Source of the DNA: Arbacia lixula | Lineage: Eukaryota > Echinodermata > Echinoidea > Arbacioida > Arbaciidae | Length of the DNA: 64,000 nucleotides | Assembly: GCA_963669155.1 (NCBI GenBank) | Contig: OZ022596.1 | Span: forward strand, 5,348,823 to 5,412,822 | Direction: 5' to 3' | Part shown: positions 12,620 through 23,700 of the stretch, piece by piece | Position numbering within the stretch: position 1 is the stretch's first letter | Layout: the number at the start of each line of letters is the position of its first letter | Position numbers and translations under genes: made by a program | Notes under the pieces: model-generated | What the model saw: only the letters and a program-made list of their open reading frames with translations | Databases searched by the model: none | What the model was told of the DNA's origin: nothing

Positions 12620-13445
12620 CTTTTTTGCTCCTTTTCCATCTTTCCTTCTCCTCCTTCTCCTTCTTCTCCTTCTTCTTCTCCCTTCCTCTTCCAGTCTATC
12701 CCTATGGTGTATATGATACAATGTTAGGTGTGCATAGTTTGTTCTTCTGTTCTCTCTTTCCATATCATCTTCTTTCACTGGCACTTTTTCTCTGCTTTGC
12801 ACCTTTCATTCCTATCTATTGCTCTGTTCACCATTATCCACCTGTCTTTCTACCTGTTCTCTTCTTTTTTTGTCATGCCCTCTCATTCCCCCTCTTCCCC
12901 TCTGTCAATCTCTTACTTCCTACCTTCTCCCTCTCTCACCAACTGTCCACTAATCCCCTTCCCCATCTCCACTCCTCTACCCATTCTCCTCTCCTGTCAT
13001 CTCTCACTCCATCTTTCTCTCTTCTACTCCCATCTCTCCTTTTCTCCATCTTTACCTTTCTCTCTCTCTTTCCCTCCCTGCTCCTCCTCCCCCTCTCTAT
13101 CTCCCACTCCCCCTCCCATCGCTCTCTCCCTCTCCCTCCCTTACCCTCTCTCTCACTCCCTCTTTCTCCTCACCCCTCTCTTTCCCTCTCTCCATCCCTC
13201 TCCCTCCCTCTCTCTCCCCTTCCACTCTCTCTCTCTCTCCCTCCTCCCCCTCTCTCTCTCCCTCCTCCCCTCTCTCCCTCCCTCTCCCTCCCCTCTCTCT
13301 CTCTCTCTCTCTCCCTCCCTTACCCACTCTCTCACTCCCTCTCTCCCCTCTCCCCCCTCTCTCTCTCCAGCCCCCGCTCCACCTCTGTCCCTTCCCCTCC
13401 CCCCATCCTCCCCCCATCCTCCCCTACCCTCTCCCTCACTCCCAG
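12620..13445. repeat. Polypyrimidine (CT-rich) tract, about 820 bp
   Basis: Almost pure C/T on the plus strand, most regular after about 13050. The 284- and 247-residue Ser/Pro/Leu open frames here are compositional artefacts. Confidence 0.9.
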
Positions 13446-13690
13446 GGGACCAGACAGCTATGTTTGCATAATCAATTAACACACAATTAGACTCCCGCTC
13501 CCAGGCATTGTTCGACATATGGCTGGCTAATCTCGGGAGACTTGTGTGCAATAAATTATGAGTGTTTGCCTAGAAGTGGATGGCGAGGGAGACTAATCTA
13601 TCATTTGCTTAGCTATGATTCATAAATCAATCAAATTTATGGCCAAGGAGCGCTTGGGGGGCTGAAATAACTCTACAATTCTGTAAGAAT
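13446..13690. promoter_or_regulatory. Candidate cis-regulatory module beside a pyrimidine tract
   Basis: An abrupt switch from low complexity to complex sequence. It carries TTTGCATAATCAATTAA (POU/homeodomain-like), ACAATTAG, two TAATCT sites (GGCTAATCTCGG, GACTAATCTATC), an E-box CATATG, AATAAATTATG and TTTATGGCC. Motif density is high for the region; the function is inferred. Confidence 0.35.
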
Positions 13691-14455
13691 GAAGATTGAA
13701 TGAGCGAATGAAACAGCAAATATTTCATTTTCAATCACTGCATTCATCTCCAGTAGATATTAAGACACAATTGTCATACTGGTTTAACTCCATCAGTACT
13801 AAGCACTGATAGCTCCATAGTAGTAACAACTCATTTTATTGTACATGGGACTGAAGGGGTTGGGGGGGTGGGGGTGGGGGAGGGGAATGAAGGGAGCAAG
13901 TCGTCTCTTCACTGAATGAATAAAACAGTTCTTGAGCAAGGAGGTGCCTACATCTCATTTTCAATTTTACTCTGGTCTATCAGCTAAGAGAAGTGTAAGA
14001 GTTAAATACAGGGGTGTAGGATAGTGGGGGGGGGGGGGGGGGGGTATGAGGAAAGAAGGGCGCAAGATAGGACGTCCCGTCCTGAATGAATAAAACAGTT
14101 CATGAACGAGGGGTGCTTGTCTGCGTCCGAGCCGATCGATTAATGATAGGCTGCCCTCGTGTGAGCCGCCTGAGTGGTTGAGAGTTGTCGTAGTGTAATG
14201 CGAGTCGTGCTTGAAAGCGTTTTGTCACACATCCTGAAGTGGGCTGCACTGACAGTCAATGGATGAAGAAAAAATGCCCAAGATTTCTCGCTTTTTAAAT
14301 GGGGGAAAAAGAGGAATCGCCCTTTTTTCTACCAGGAGGACAGTAATGTATGCTCATATCAAGATATCTATTGCATGCAAGTTGTCATTGCGAAAAATAT
14401 CTGCATTGTTTTGCAATGAAACTTTCACAATCATGCTAGAAGCTATTTCATCCCA
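13691..14455. other. Intron DNA with a G19 run and a short CpG-richer island
   Basis: A TTAA-family-like end lies near 13785 (TTTAACTCCATCAGTACTAA). A homopolymer of 19 G spans 14026-14044. The segment 14110-14230 is CpG-richer and contains GATCGATTAATGA and TCACAC motifs. Confidence 0.5.
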
Positions 14456-14512
14456 TGTAGTAGTAGTAGTAGTAATAGTAGTAGTAGCAGTAGTAGTAGT
14501 AGTAGTTGTAAC

Positions 14513-14556
<44 letters not shown>

Positions 14557-14586
14557 CAGTAGAAGTAGTAGTAGTAGTAGTTGTAA

Positions 14587-14646
<60 letters not shown>

Positions 14647-14775
14647 AGTAGTAGTAGTAGTAGAAGTAGTAGTAGTAGTAGTAGTAGTGGTAGTAGTAGC
14701 AGTAGTAGCAGTAATATCAATAATAATATTGGTACCTGTAGTAACAGTAATAGTAGTAGCAGTGTTATAGCAGTA
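14456..14775. repeat. (TAG)n trinucleotide array, about 320 bp
   Basis: Near-perfect GTA/TAG repeats with scattered substitutions. They translate to poly-Val, poly-Tyr or poly-Leu in different frames, which are not genes. Confidence 0.95.
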
Positions 14776-14957
14776 GGAGCATGTCAATGAAAATATCACA
14801 TGAGGTGGGATGAAATGAACTCAAATTTGAGCACAGCTATGATAGTGTCTACACGCAAATACAATGGTATGAAATAAATCTCATGGGACATCAATCTACT
14901 CTTTCATCACAGATGGTAGTAGCTGCAGTGAAATATGTTTGAAAGGTAAAAATGAAC

Positions 14958-14959
<2 letters not shown>

Positions 14960-15008
<49 letters not shown>

Positions 15009-15034
15009 AAAGAGAGAAAGACGGAAAGAGTGGA

Positions 15035-15072
<38 letters not shown>
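14960..15072. repeat. (GA)n tract
   Basis: GA dinucleotide repeats with brief interruptions. Confidence 0.9.
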
Positions 15073-15074
<2 letters not shown>

Positions 15075-15075
<1 letters not shown>

Positions 15076-15384
15076 GGAAAGGCAAAGTGTTCGTTCGTTG
15101 GGCAACGGAAAAGGGAAAGAGCATCATTTTAGAGTACTAATGCGTTAGCCTTGTTCTTTGTTTCACGGCAAACATTAGCCAAGACGGACCCACGAATCTG
15201 ATACCGGCGCACACTCTGCACAGGGATACCGTGCGGAATAATAAAAATATAAAAAGCACCACCGCTCTGCGACGTAGGAAGAGGATGTGCTGACTAAGAG
15301 GGAAGTGGTATCGCTTACCAACGCACAAGGAATGTCAAATACGTGCGACGCCCGAGACTTTACTCACAGGAAAGTCAACTAGGG
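15075..15384. promoter_or_regulatory. Complex, CpG-richer island between two purine tracts
   Basis: About 300 bp of non-repetitive DNA flanked on both sides by GA-rich tracts. It contains CTTGTTCTTTGTTTCACGG, CAAACATTAGCC, several CG dinucleotides and AGAGGATGTG (Ets-like). It is a candidate regulatory element because it is sharply bounded and compositionally distinct. Confidence 0.3.
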
Positions 15385-15935
15385 TGGTTGGTCGGGGAGA
15401 GAGAGAAGGGCAGGAGGGAGAGAGAGAAGGGCAGGAGGGAGAGAGAGAGAAGGGCTGGAGAGAGAGAGGGGGGGGGGAGGGTGAAGGGACAGGAGATGGG
15501 GGGGGTATAAAAGTGAACAAAGACAGGAGAAAGAGAGATGGAGACGTGGGAATGAAGGGAGAGGAGGGGGAGGAGGGAGAGGAGGGGAGGAGAGAGAGGA
15601 GGGAGAGGAGAGAAAAAGAGAGAGAGGAGGGGGAGGGGGGTGAAGGGAGAGGAGAAAAGTAGACACGGGGAGTATAACAGTGACCAAAAACAGGAGAAAG
15701 AGAGAGAGGGAGAGTGAAAGAAGAGGAGGGGGGGGGGGTGAAAGTGAACAGCCACAGAAAGAGAAAAAGAGAGTGAAAGATTTGGTGTGGAATGAGAGGG
15801 ACAGAAAGGAGGGGGGAGGGAAATGAAAATGAATGAATGCAAAAAGATAAAAAGAATGATAGAGATAGGGGGTGTAGAAAGAGAGGGGAGGAAGATAGAA
15901 AGAGAGATGGAGGAATAGAGGGGGGATGGAGAATG
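15385..15935. repeat. Polypurine tract, about 550 bp
   Basis: Includes a duplicated unit AGAGAGAAGGGCAGGAGGG at its start and several G runs. The 200-plus-residue Ser/Pro/Leu frames opposite it are artefacts. Confidence 0.9.
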
Positions 15936-16244
15936 AAGCTGAAAAAAGAAGGTAACACGAGGAAAAAGGTGGTTCAGAGGGGGAGCAAGACAGGATGACA
16001 ATGAGACCCAAATATGGTATAGAAAATAGGGAAAATGGCTACAGAAAATTGTGTTTGGGTCAGTCTGCCATGGTCTGCCACCCTCTTTAAATACAGCAGG
16101 CAAACATGCCCTTTAAACAATGTTTTGCTTGTCCTCATTTCAATGAAAAGAAGACTAAATGTGTGAATGAGGAGCTAAGTAAACCGTGATATCAGGTTTT
16201 GATTGTTTAATAAATAACATAAATGTGGGGGCTGCTCTTTGAGC

Positions 16245-16308
<64 letters not shown>

Positions 16309-16325
16309 AAGAAATAGAGAGAAAA
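16245..16325. repeat. (GA)n tract
   Basis: Almost perfect GA dinucleotides. Confidence 0.95.
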
Positions 16326-16925
16326 GGAGTAGGGGATGGAAAGAATGCTAAAGAAAAACTACAAAATAGAAAGAAAACATATGCTGTACGTAAAAGACAA
16401 ATTGGTCTTCTGTACTTAACCACATAGAACAAAAGAAATCTGATTCAAAACAAATTAAATAAACAGAAGAAATAAACTATACATTTCAAAAGTAGGGTCA
16501 ATACACTGTAACAGGTAGCTTTCCCAAAACACAAACAAATCAAAAAAGAAAAAAAGGGGCAAAAACTAAAGAAAACAATAGGGACACCAACTACTTCACG
16601 CAAGCTGTGCAGAGGTACCCAAAGAAATTCTGAATATCACCATCGATTTTCGGGCCTCCAATTACGAGCTAACCCTAACCGAATACTTTCTACCTTCGTA
16701 ACTGAAGCTGAATTAAGGGTTCTTCGCACAGATAATTATGACGCAGGCATTTGTTCATTTCTATTACAGCCCAAGGGCTTGGCAAATTCTTCCCTTTCCC
16801 AATGCTTTCGCTGCCATAGATCTACAGAGATAGAGAAAGAAAGAGTGGTGCCTTTTTTCCCCCTGTTCACTAACTTTGTTACCACCATTTTAGTGATAGT
16901 GTTACTCTTAACTATTCAAGCAAAC
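16326..16925. other. Intron DNA; part may be regulatory
   Basis: About 16600-16830 is complex sequence with a consensus-like Onecut site ATCGATTTT (16642-16650), CCAATTACGAGCT and ATTATGACGCAGG. A related ATTGATTTTCGG lies at about 17793. Autoregulation is a possibility only. Confidence 0.3.
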
Positions 16926-17600
16926 CTCTAATTTCTTCTCCAGTATTTGCTCATCTATTTCTGTCTATCTCTCCTTCTCGTTCTCTATATCTCTTTCTGT
17001 TCCTTCGTTCCCCTTATTAGAGTCTCTCTTTCTTTTGATCACACATACATCGATGAATAAGCACTCAATCTCTCCTTTCTTTTCTTCCAATCATTTCCTG
17101 CTCCTCTTGTCCTTCTTTCTTAAAATTCTCTCTCTCTCCTTCGCTCTCTCTCTTTCTATATCTCTCTCTTTCTCTCTCCTTCTCTCTCTCTCTCATGATT
17201 GCTCCACAATCTCTCCCTCTTTCTCTTTGCACTTCTCCATCACCCTTTATATCTTCCCTCCTCTTTCTCTCTACGTATCGTGTCCCACCCCTCCATCCCT
17301 ATCTTTCTCCCTCTCCCACCCCCCTCTCTCTTTCCCATCTCATTTCCTCTCTCTTCCCCCTCTCTCTTTCACAACACTACCCCACTCCTCTCCCCCTCCC
17401 CAGCCATTCTTCCCTACCCTGTTTCCACCCTCTATCCTTCTCTTCCACCCTCCATCCTTCTCTCCAACCCATCCCCCTCTCTCAATACCCCCATCCCCAT
17501 CTCCCCTACCCCAGTCTCCACCCTACCCCACCCCCCTCTCAACCCTACCCCACCCCCTTGCCCCCCTTCTCCACCCCCTCTCCCATCTCAATCTCCACCT
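16926..17600. repeat. Polypyrimidine tract, about 670 bp
   Basis: CT-rich, becoming C-rich (CCCCACCCCC units) towards its right end. The Ser/Pro/Leu open frames (up to 232 residues) are not genes. Confidence 0.9.
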
Positions 17601-18539
17601 CTATCTAATTCCACTCTGTGTCTCTCTTGCTTTCTTGATTTGTGCCACTGGGCTCACTGCGGTCCCACGTCCACCTTTCTCGTTTCCCCTACTAGTAAGG
17701 CACTCTCTCTTGTATTTCCCAATTTCCCTTTAATTTCAGTGTCGGTTCGGATCGTGTTGCTAGGTTCCCCTTGAGGGGGGACAATTTTTCGGATTGATTT
17801 TCGGCCAAAAAACTCTCTTTTGCTGAAGATGATGCCTAACACCTGGTACTTTTTTTCTTGAGCTTTTGTTTTTGATTTGTTTGGCCATTCTCAAGTAAAT
17901 AAACTGTTATATAAATAACCGTTCAATCTCCTTTTAAGACATTTGATGGAGAAATAACCTTTTAATGTCCTATACAAGCATGTGTTGTTCCTGCCTCCCT
18001 TTCTGAATATATTTCTTTTTAAAGATTAATGATTTAATCTCATGTCCAGCACCTGATACCCTGTTTTGATTCTGTGTGCCATGCTGAAGTAAGTAGATTG
18101 TTAGACATAATATTATGACCATTTAATACATTTTTACTATTTTTTTCATTTTTGAAATATATTGCTTTTGAGAATAGGATCAAAAGTGTTAAGCCAAACC
18201 TCATCGTTATAGAAATGGAAGAGAAGTACGTGTACATTTAACCATTTTTGAACCAGATAAAATGCTCCTCTTTGGAAATTGCATGTATGCCATTAAAAAA
18301 AGGGCACATGTAGCTTGCAAAAAGGTAAAGAAACAAAAAAAGAATCACCAAGGTTTGTCCTCTTTCAGCAAACTTTTCTTAATAATCAAATAAGAGAAAT
18401 AGCCCTTGTTTCCTACCCCGAGCTATCACAACCTCACGACGACCGCACCAATGAATCAATGCTAATACCATAATCTGCCGTTCAGTTGATTCACTTATCT
18501 GAAACCAGAGCACGCAACAGGCGCATTCCTAGGGAGGAA
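17601..18539. other. Intron DNA, no gene recognised
   Basis: Unique-looking AT-rich DNA. It holds a Onecut-like ATTGATTTT near 17793 and a weak repeat: a variant of AACACCTGGTACTTTTTTTC at 17838 recurs as CAGCACCTGATACCCTGTTT near 18048. Confidence 0.4.
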
Positions 18540-18870
18540 CAAGATGCTAACTGGTACAATTTGCCTTAAAGCGTGTCTATAATCTATCAGTAAGCACCGA
18601 TTAATTCTTGATACATCGTTTCTGCACAAGAATAACACGCAAAACCCATAGGGTAGAAACCTGTCTGGCATGAATAGAGTTAAGGCGTTATATATATTTC
18701 ATTGTTATACTTAACTCACAGGAAAGAACACGATGCTAACTGGTGCAATTTGCCTTTAAGTGTGTCTATAATCTATCAGTAAGCACCGATTAATTCTTGA
18801 TATGTTGTTTCTGCACAAGAATAACACATGGTACCATTGGGTAGGAGTCTGTCTGACACATAAGGTTTAC
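18540..18870. repeat. Direct duplication of about 180 bp containing TTAA-family sequence
   Basis: The segment running from GATGCTAACTGGTACAATTT through CTATCAGTAAGCACCGATTA to CTGTCTGGCA occurs at about 18543 and again at about 18732, with few changes. Its right half resembles the TTAA short repeat. Confidence 0.8.
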
Positions 18871-18879
18871 CTGACATAA

Positions 18880-19830
18880 CAACATTAGCCTTGATACCAA
18901 TACCAAATGCACAAAGTAGATAATGTTATCATACTGGTACAGATTGTACAAGGGTGGCATTGAAAATAAAAAAAAGAAGAGAATAAAGACTCTCGTACCA
19001 TTTTCTCAGACCGATATTCATAAATCAATGTTGAGGTTTTCCTAACAAAGCAGATAATATACAGATATCTGTAATTAGATTTAACCAACAGATACCAATG
19101 TCAAAAACACTAAGTAGATACCACCAAACTGGTATACAAACAGTGCGTGTGTGGCATTGCAAGTGCATTGGTGAGGGAGACATAAGTCTGAACTCTTTTC
19201 TCAGACTGGTATTGATAAATCAATGCTAAGGTTTCTCTGACATAGCAAATAATGGAAAGAAAAAACAACATAAGTACCAATACTAATGATACCAATGTCA
19301 AAAGTATTAAGTACATACCGTCATCAAACCAGTATAGAGAGTGCATGTGTGGCATTGCATTGGAGGAAAGGGAGAAAAAAATCCCAGCCTTTTTCTCAGA
19401 CCGGTATCGATAAATCAATGCTCACGTTTGCCTGACATAGCATATAATATCTGTAAAGAGAATCAACCAACTTAAATCTTGATACCAATTTCAAAAGCAC
19501 TAAGTAGATACATATACTGTCAAACCTTTATATACCAGCAGTGCGAGTGAAGAAATTGCATGTAGGAGAAAAAAAAAGTCACAGCGCTTTACTCAAACCA
19601 CTATTGATAAATCGATGCTAAGGTTTGCCTGACTTAGCAACATAAACCAACATAAGTGTGAATAACAATGTCAAAAGCACTAAGTAGATACATGTACTAC
19701 TATCCCTGTGTGCACATGTGGCAGTGCAACTGCATTGGAGGAAGATTGAGATGAGGGGAAAAAATGCCAGCCCGTTTCTCAGACCGGTATTGATAAATCA
19801 ATGCTAATCGAGTTTGGAGCGTCGGAATCG
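18880..19830. repeat. Five-copy tandem array, unit about 185-197 bp
   Basis: Units share TGATACCAATGTCAAAAGCA, CTAAGTAGATACAT, GTGTGGCATTGCA, TTTCTCAGACCGGTATTGAT and AAATCAATGCTAAGGTTTGC. The AAATCAATG anchor recurs near 19022, 19217, 19412, 19608 and 19795. Copies are diverged with indels. Open frames are fortuitous. Confidence 0.85.
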
Positions 19831-20110
19831 ATGAGGTCCTAAAACCAACACTGATTGATCCTTAAAGTCTCCGGGACGGGATGTCTCGGCCGCGACTAGG
19901 CGCATTCCTCAGTCAATTTACACTCGTTTAACAAGTGCTTAGCCCGCGATCAATACCACCCTCTACAAGTTGGTGTCCTTTAGAATGCGCGCTGTGTGGC
20001 GGTGTGGTGTGTTATGGGCTTGCTTCCGATAACTTTGTTTTGTTTTGATTTTGCGATGAGATTTTTAGTAGAGGTTAATGCTCCCTGGAGGTTTGGGTGA
20101 GATGTGTGGA
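19831..20110. promoter_or_regulatory. GC/CpG-rich island between a tandem array and a purine tract
   Basis: Complex DNA with GGAATCGATGAGG, CACTGATTGATCC (Onecut-like), CAAGTGCTTA (NK-like), GCGATCAATACC and several CG dinucleotides. Candidate regulatory element by composition and motif content. Confidence 0.35.
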
Positions 20111-20159
20111 GTAGGATGTGTGTGTGGTGTACATGTGTATATAATGACTGTTTACAGGA

Positions 20160-20215
20160 TGTAGAGAGAGAGAGGGAGGGAAAGAGGAATGGTGAGAGGC
20201 CAATAGAGAGGATGA

Positions 20216-20254
<39 letters not shown>

Positions 20255-20450
20255 GGACAGAAAGATAGCCAGATGGAGGGGGTGAGAGAAAGAAACAGAA
20301 GTTGATTTGGAGAAAGCTACAAAGTGAAATAGAGAAAGAAGGAATTGAGAGAGATAGAAATACAGGTGAAGAGAACGACAAAAAATATTTGATTTAAAGA
20401 AAAACCATTGGGAGTAAGAGAAAGAGAGAATAACAGGGAGGAGGAGAAAT
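20160..20450. repeat. Polypurine tract
   Basis: GA-rich, with a perfect (GA)n core at about 20215-20255. Confidence 0.85.
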
Positions 20451-21385
20451 AATGAGCTATGTACAGCAGTCATTACCAAAAAAAGTTCTACCAAGTGAGA
20501 ACAAAACTTCAAATAACGACATCCAAACAAGATATGAAAGCACCCGCATTTTCATTATCACACACTGTGTTCTAGGTAAGATGTATTGAACCATACTAAA
20601 GGACAACAGCAATATATACTCAAAGTAAATAAATAGATAGCCGCAAGGATCACTCGCAGTAAACAAACGTTTGCACTCTAAGTCATTGTATAACTGGTAA
20701 ATGTACTAGAGTCCATCTAGTATGGCAAGACTACAACTCATGATAACAGCAGGCCTCCAACATTTGCACTTTAAATTAAAGTGCCCATCTACAAGACTAG
20801 CACAATACTCACTGACAGTAAAAGAATAAACCATTCCCCCTCCACATCATTGCATAGCTGGTGAAATTATCAAAGCTCTCGAATCGTCAAGTATCACTTC
20901 TACTCGCAATACCCCCTTTCCCATTTCCAAATTTTGGTGCCATTAGGGGTCTGCGAACGATAAGAAAAGCTTTCCGTCACTTCACCTGGGCTGGAGCAAA
21001 CATTGGCGCCGAAAGCGCGTAGATATGATATTGCATGGGGGTAGATGGCGAGCAATTGAGTCGTGTATGTATGCACAGTACTGCTATAGGGAATACATAC
21101 AGGCTAAACTGACAGTGTATAGTGGAGTCATAGAGGTGCTGTGGTTTTGCTCTACCAGCTTTTTGAAAGTGCTATTACCCATATAGCAAGTTCATTATGA
21201 AACTGAACATGATGGTCATTCTTTTGGCATATGTCCAGAAATGGGGTAAACTCTTGATGGGTTTTTGCTTTGATTTTATGAATTGAACTTAATAAAAAAA
21301 TGACTAATACGCTGAAATGCATATGAAGACCACTCTATGAAGACAAGATTGTCTTAATAAGTAGACTTGTCTATCTGTAACTCCT
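20451..21385. other. Intron DNA, no gene recognised
   Basis: AT-rich, apart from a CpG-richer patch at about 20940-21070 that holds CATTGGCGCCGAAAGCGC (E2F-like). Confidence 0.4.
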
Positions 21386-21770
21386 GGCATTGAAGGAGTT
21401 AACTCCTTCTGCACCAGAAAAACTGACCCCTCTATTGGAAATCTGTGTGTCAGTATTAACTGGTCACAAAATGTATCAATGACATTGAAGGAGTTAACTC
21501 CTTCTGCACCAGAAAACTAACCCCTCTATTGGAAATCTGTGTACCAATATTAACTGGTCACAACATGTATCAATGACATTAAAGGAGTTAACTCCTTCTG
21601 CACCAGAAAAACTGACCCCTCTACTGGAATTCTGTGTATCAGTATTAACTGGTCACAACATGTATCAATGACATTGAAGGAGTTAACTCCTTCTGCACCA
21701 AAAAAAACTGACCCATCTATTGGAATCATGTGTACCAATATTAACCACTCGCAACATGTTTCAATGGCAC
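21386..21770. repeat. Four-copy tandem array, unit about 95 bp, each with a GGAGTTAACTCC palindrome
   Basis: Starts of TGAAGGAGTTAACTCCTTCT occur at 21391, 21486, 21580 and 21675, giving periods of 95, 94 and 95. Each unit continues GCACCAGAAAAACTGACCCC, TCTATTGGAA and ATTAACTGGTCACAACATGT. The unit resembles the TTAA short repeat, suggesting tandem amplification of one such element. Confidence 0.9.
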
Positions 21771-21785
21771 ATGGGTCAGCGTCTG

Positions 21786-22215
21786 GCTACAGTAAAGGGA
21801 TATTTTTTTTCACAACTGAATCATTTGAAATTATGACCACATTGCACCACCAAAATATGACAGGGTGTTGAATTAATTTCCTCCAAAATAACTTCAGCTA
21901 AAATCCTGCTCTGAATGCTCATTTATTACATATTTCTAAACTAAGCTTGTACAAATTTGCTATAGCACGTTGGTACGTAACAGACAAGTGTGTTACAAAC
22001 TCATCTGTCCTGTTACCAACGTGCTATGGCAAATTTGTACAGGGCATATTTTCTGAAGCATACAAAACCTTCTAAAGTGCAAATCAATACATTTCTTTTG
22101 ATATTCTATTATTATTGGCTGGTTTATTTAAGAGACAAAAAAATAATTGTAATTTAAGAGATTTATGCAAATGTTACATTAAATGTAACAGAAATATACC
22201 CCATTACTGTAGACA
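21786..22215. mobile_element. MITE-like element, copy 1, with internal hairpin
   Basis: Ends carry an imperfect inverted repeat (left CTACAGTAAAGGGATAT; right end read inverted GTCTACAGTAATGGGGTAT). The centre has a stem of 27 bp (21949-21975 with 22014-22040, 26 of 27 pairs) around GTACAAATTTGC..GCACGTTGGTA. A second copy is at 61269-61742. Non-coding and non-autonomous; class not determined. Confidence 0.8.
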
Positions 22216-22259
22216 TGCCCAATACCAGAGTCAAAAATCTGTCAATGGCTAATAGATAG

Positions 22260-22335
22260 AGAGTGGCTCCTCTATTGGAAGTGTGTAATATATCAATGCA
22301 ATAATGCAACAGCAGCATACAATGGGTTAAATTTC
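22260..22335. repeat. TTAA-family short repeat, partial copy
   Basis: GGCTCCTCTATTGGAAGTGT..ATACAATGGGTTAA matches the family core and one TTAA end, in the sense of the 21.4-kb array. Confidence 0.5.
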
Positions 22336-22559
22336 CAACGCAGTGTTAGCTTTCCTCATCCTGAACCTTGATAGCACTCCAGAGTGATAGAAAAAGACAA
22401 AACCACTTGACTCATCATCGCGCTCATCACATCACCCAATCCCCCCTAAAAGAGACAAAATCTACACCCCTCTTGCCCCTGTGGCATTGCACCCATATGG
22501 TTTTAATTAGACTTGTTTTCTATGCATACCATTCAACCAGCCCCATCATAAACCTCCAC

Positions 22560-22790
22560 ACAGCAACCACTTAAGAGGAGAGGGGGGCACTCTCGCGCCC
22601 CTGGGGGTGCAAGGTGCAAGGTGTAATGCGCGCCTCTCTCGCGCCCCGGCTCTGGGGGCGATGCCGCGCGAGGGGGGGGGGAAAGCGGCGAGATAACGTC
22701 CCCGTTCGCGCGGCTGGTCGAGCCTCGTCTCCTCCAGGCTGCGTTTACTTGTCGGCGAGTGCGGTTGATGCTCAACACTCGTCACTGCTA
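22560..22790. promoter_or_regulatory. CpG-rich island
   Basis: Distinctly GC/CpG-rich (CTCTCGCGCCCC repeated, GGTGCAAGGTGCAAGGTG) within an AT-rich intron. The open frames show no family resemblance. It may be a regulatory element or alternative promoter; unsupported beyond composition. Confidence 0.35.
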
Positions 22791-22839
22791 ATCACAATTG
22801 CTTGCAACTGCATAGCTTGTTCCAAATAGCTCCGTTTTG

Positions 22840-22977
22840 CTTGTGGGGGTGATCTCAAATGGAAATAGCATCATCTTTTGCTCTATTCAAGATTCAAGAC
22901 ACACTTTGTGGGGCTGATCTCAAAATGAAAATAGCTTCATTTTTGCTCTATTCAAGATTCAAGACACACTTTGGAAT
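22840..22977. repeat. Tandem duplication of about 67 bp
   Basis: GTGGGGGTGATCTCAAATGG through ATTCAAGACACACTTTGTGG is repeated immediately as GTGGGGCTGATCTCAAAATG onward. Confidence 0.9.
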
Positions 22978-23700
22978 TCAATATTTTCTTCTCCCAACAT
23001 AAGTGGGATGAACTACGACTCGCTTCTTCATCCTCAATATGCACTCTATAATGTGATGCTATCTTGGTAATGCAAATTGATTTACCTAATATTGCAATCT
23101 TAAAATGAGATAGAATGATCTCTAATCTATCAAGAAATTAGTTTTGTTTTCATCATTTTCATGTTGATATTAAATCAAATTAAATGAATGACGATCATAT
23201 ACCATACCGAATATGACAAAAAGGACTCATTGCAATATATACGTGCCTAATTATGTGCTTAATCCTTTGTATTGTTTAAGTAGTAATAGAATGTCACAAG
23301 AGTCAAAATAGTTGTTGCTATAATGAATTTTATATTTAGGGGTAGATGGTACATGTAGCAAGAGAATAATTCCTGACAATATTACCTTCTCCTACAAAGT
23401 CTACATAAAATCTTTCTGTATCTATCTTCACAATGTTTGCATCTTTTCTACTATGATTATTCATAACGGACTCCTACTCAATCGTCTCTTCCTACTCGTA
23501 TCACTCTCCTGTTCAAACATCAATCCATCAAGATGTCATGCGGCAGTATATCCTCAGCCTTAATCTAATCTGAGCTAATCCAATCTCTGTCCGTCTCCTT
23601 CCACCCCCTCCTTCTACTCCTCCTTATTCAATTATACCCATTAACTACTGATCTACACCTCTCTGACTAAACACCAGATATATCCCCCTTCTCCTTCCTC
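22978..23700. other. Intron DNA, no gene recognised
   Basis: AT-rich followed by a mildly CT-rich patch (23560-23700). Nothing coding seen. Confidence 0.4.

Noticed and set aside
12625-13479. 284- and 247-residue Ser/Pro/Leu-rich open frames on the plus strand, 106- and 132-residue Arg/Glu/Gly-rich frames on the minus strand
   Set aside because: They lie entirely in a C/T-rich simple-sequence tract; the same type of frame appears in every such tract in the window.
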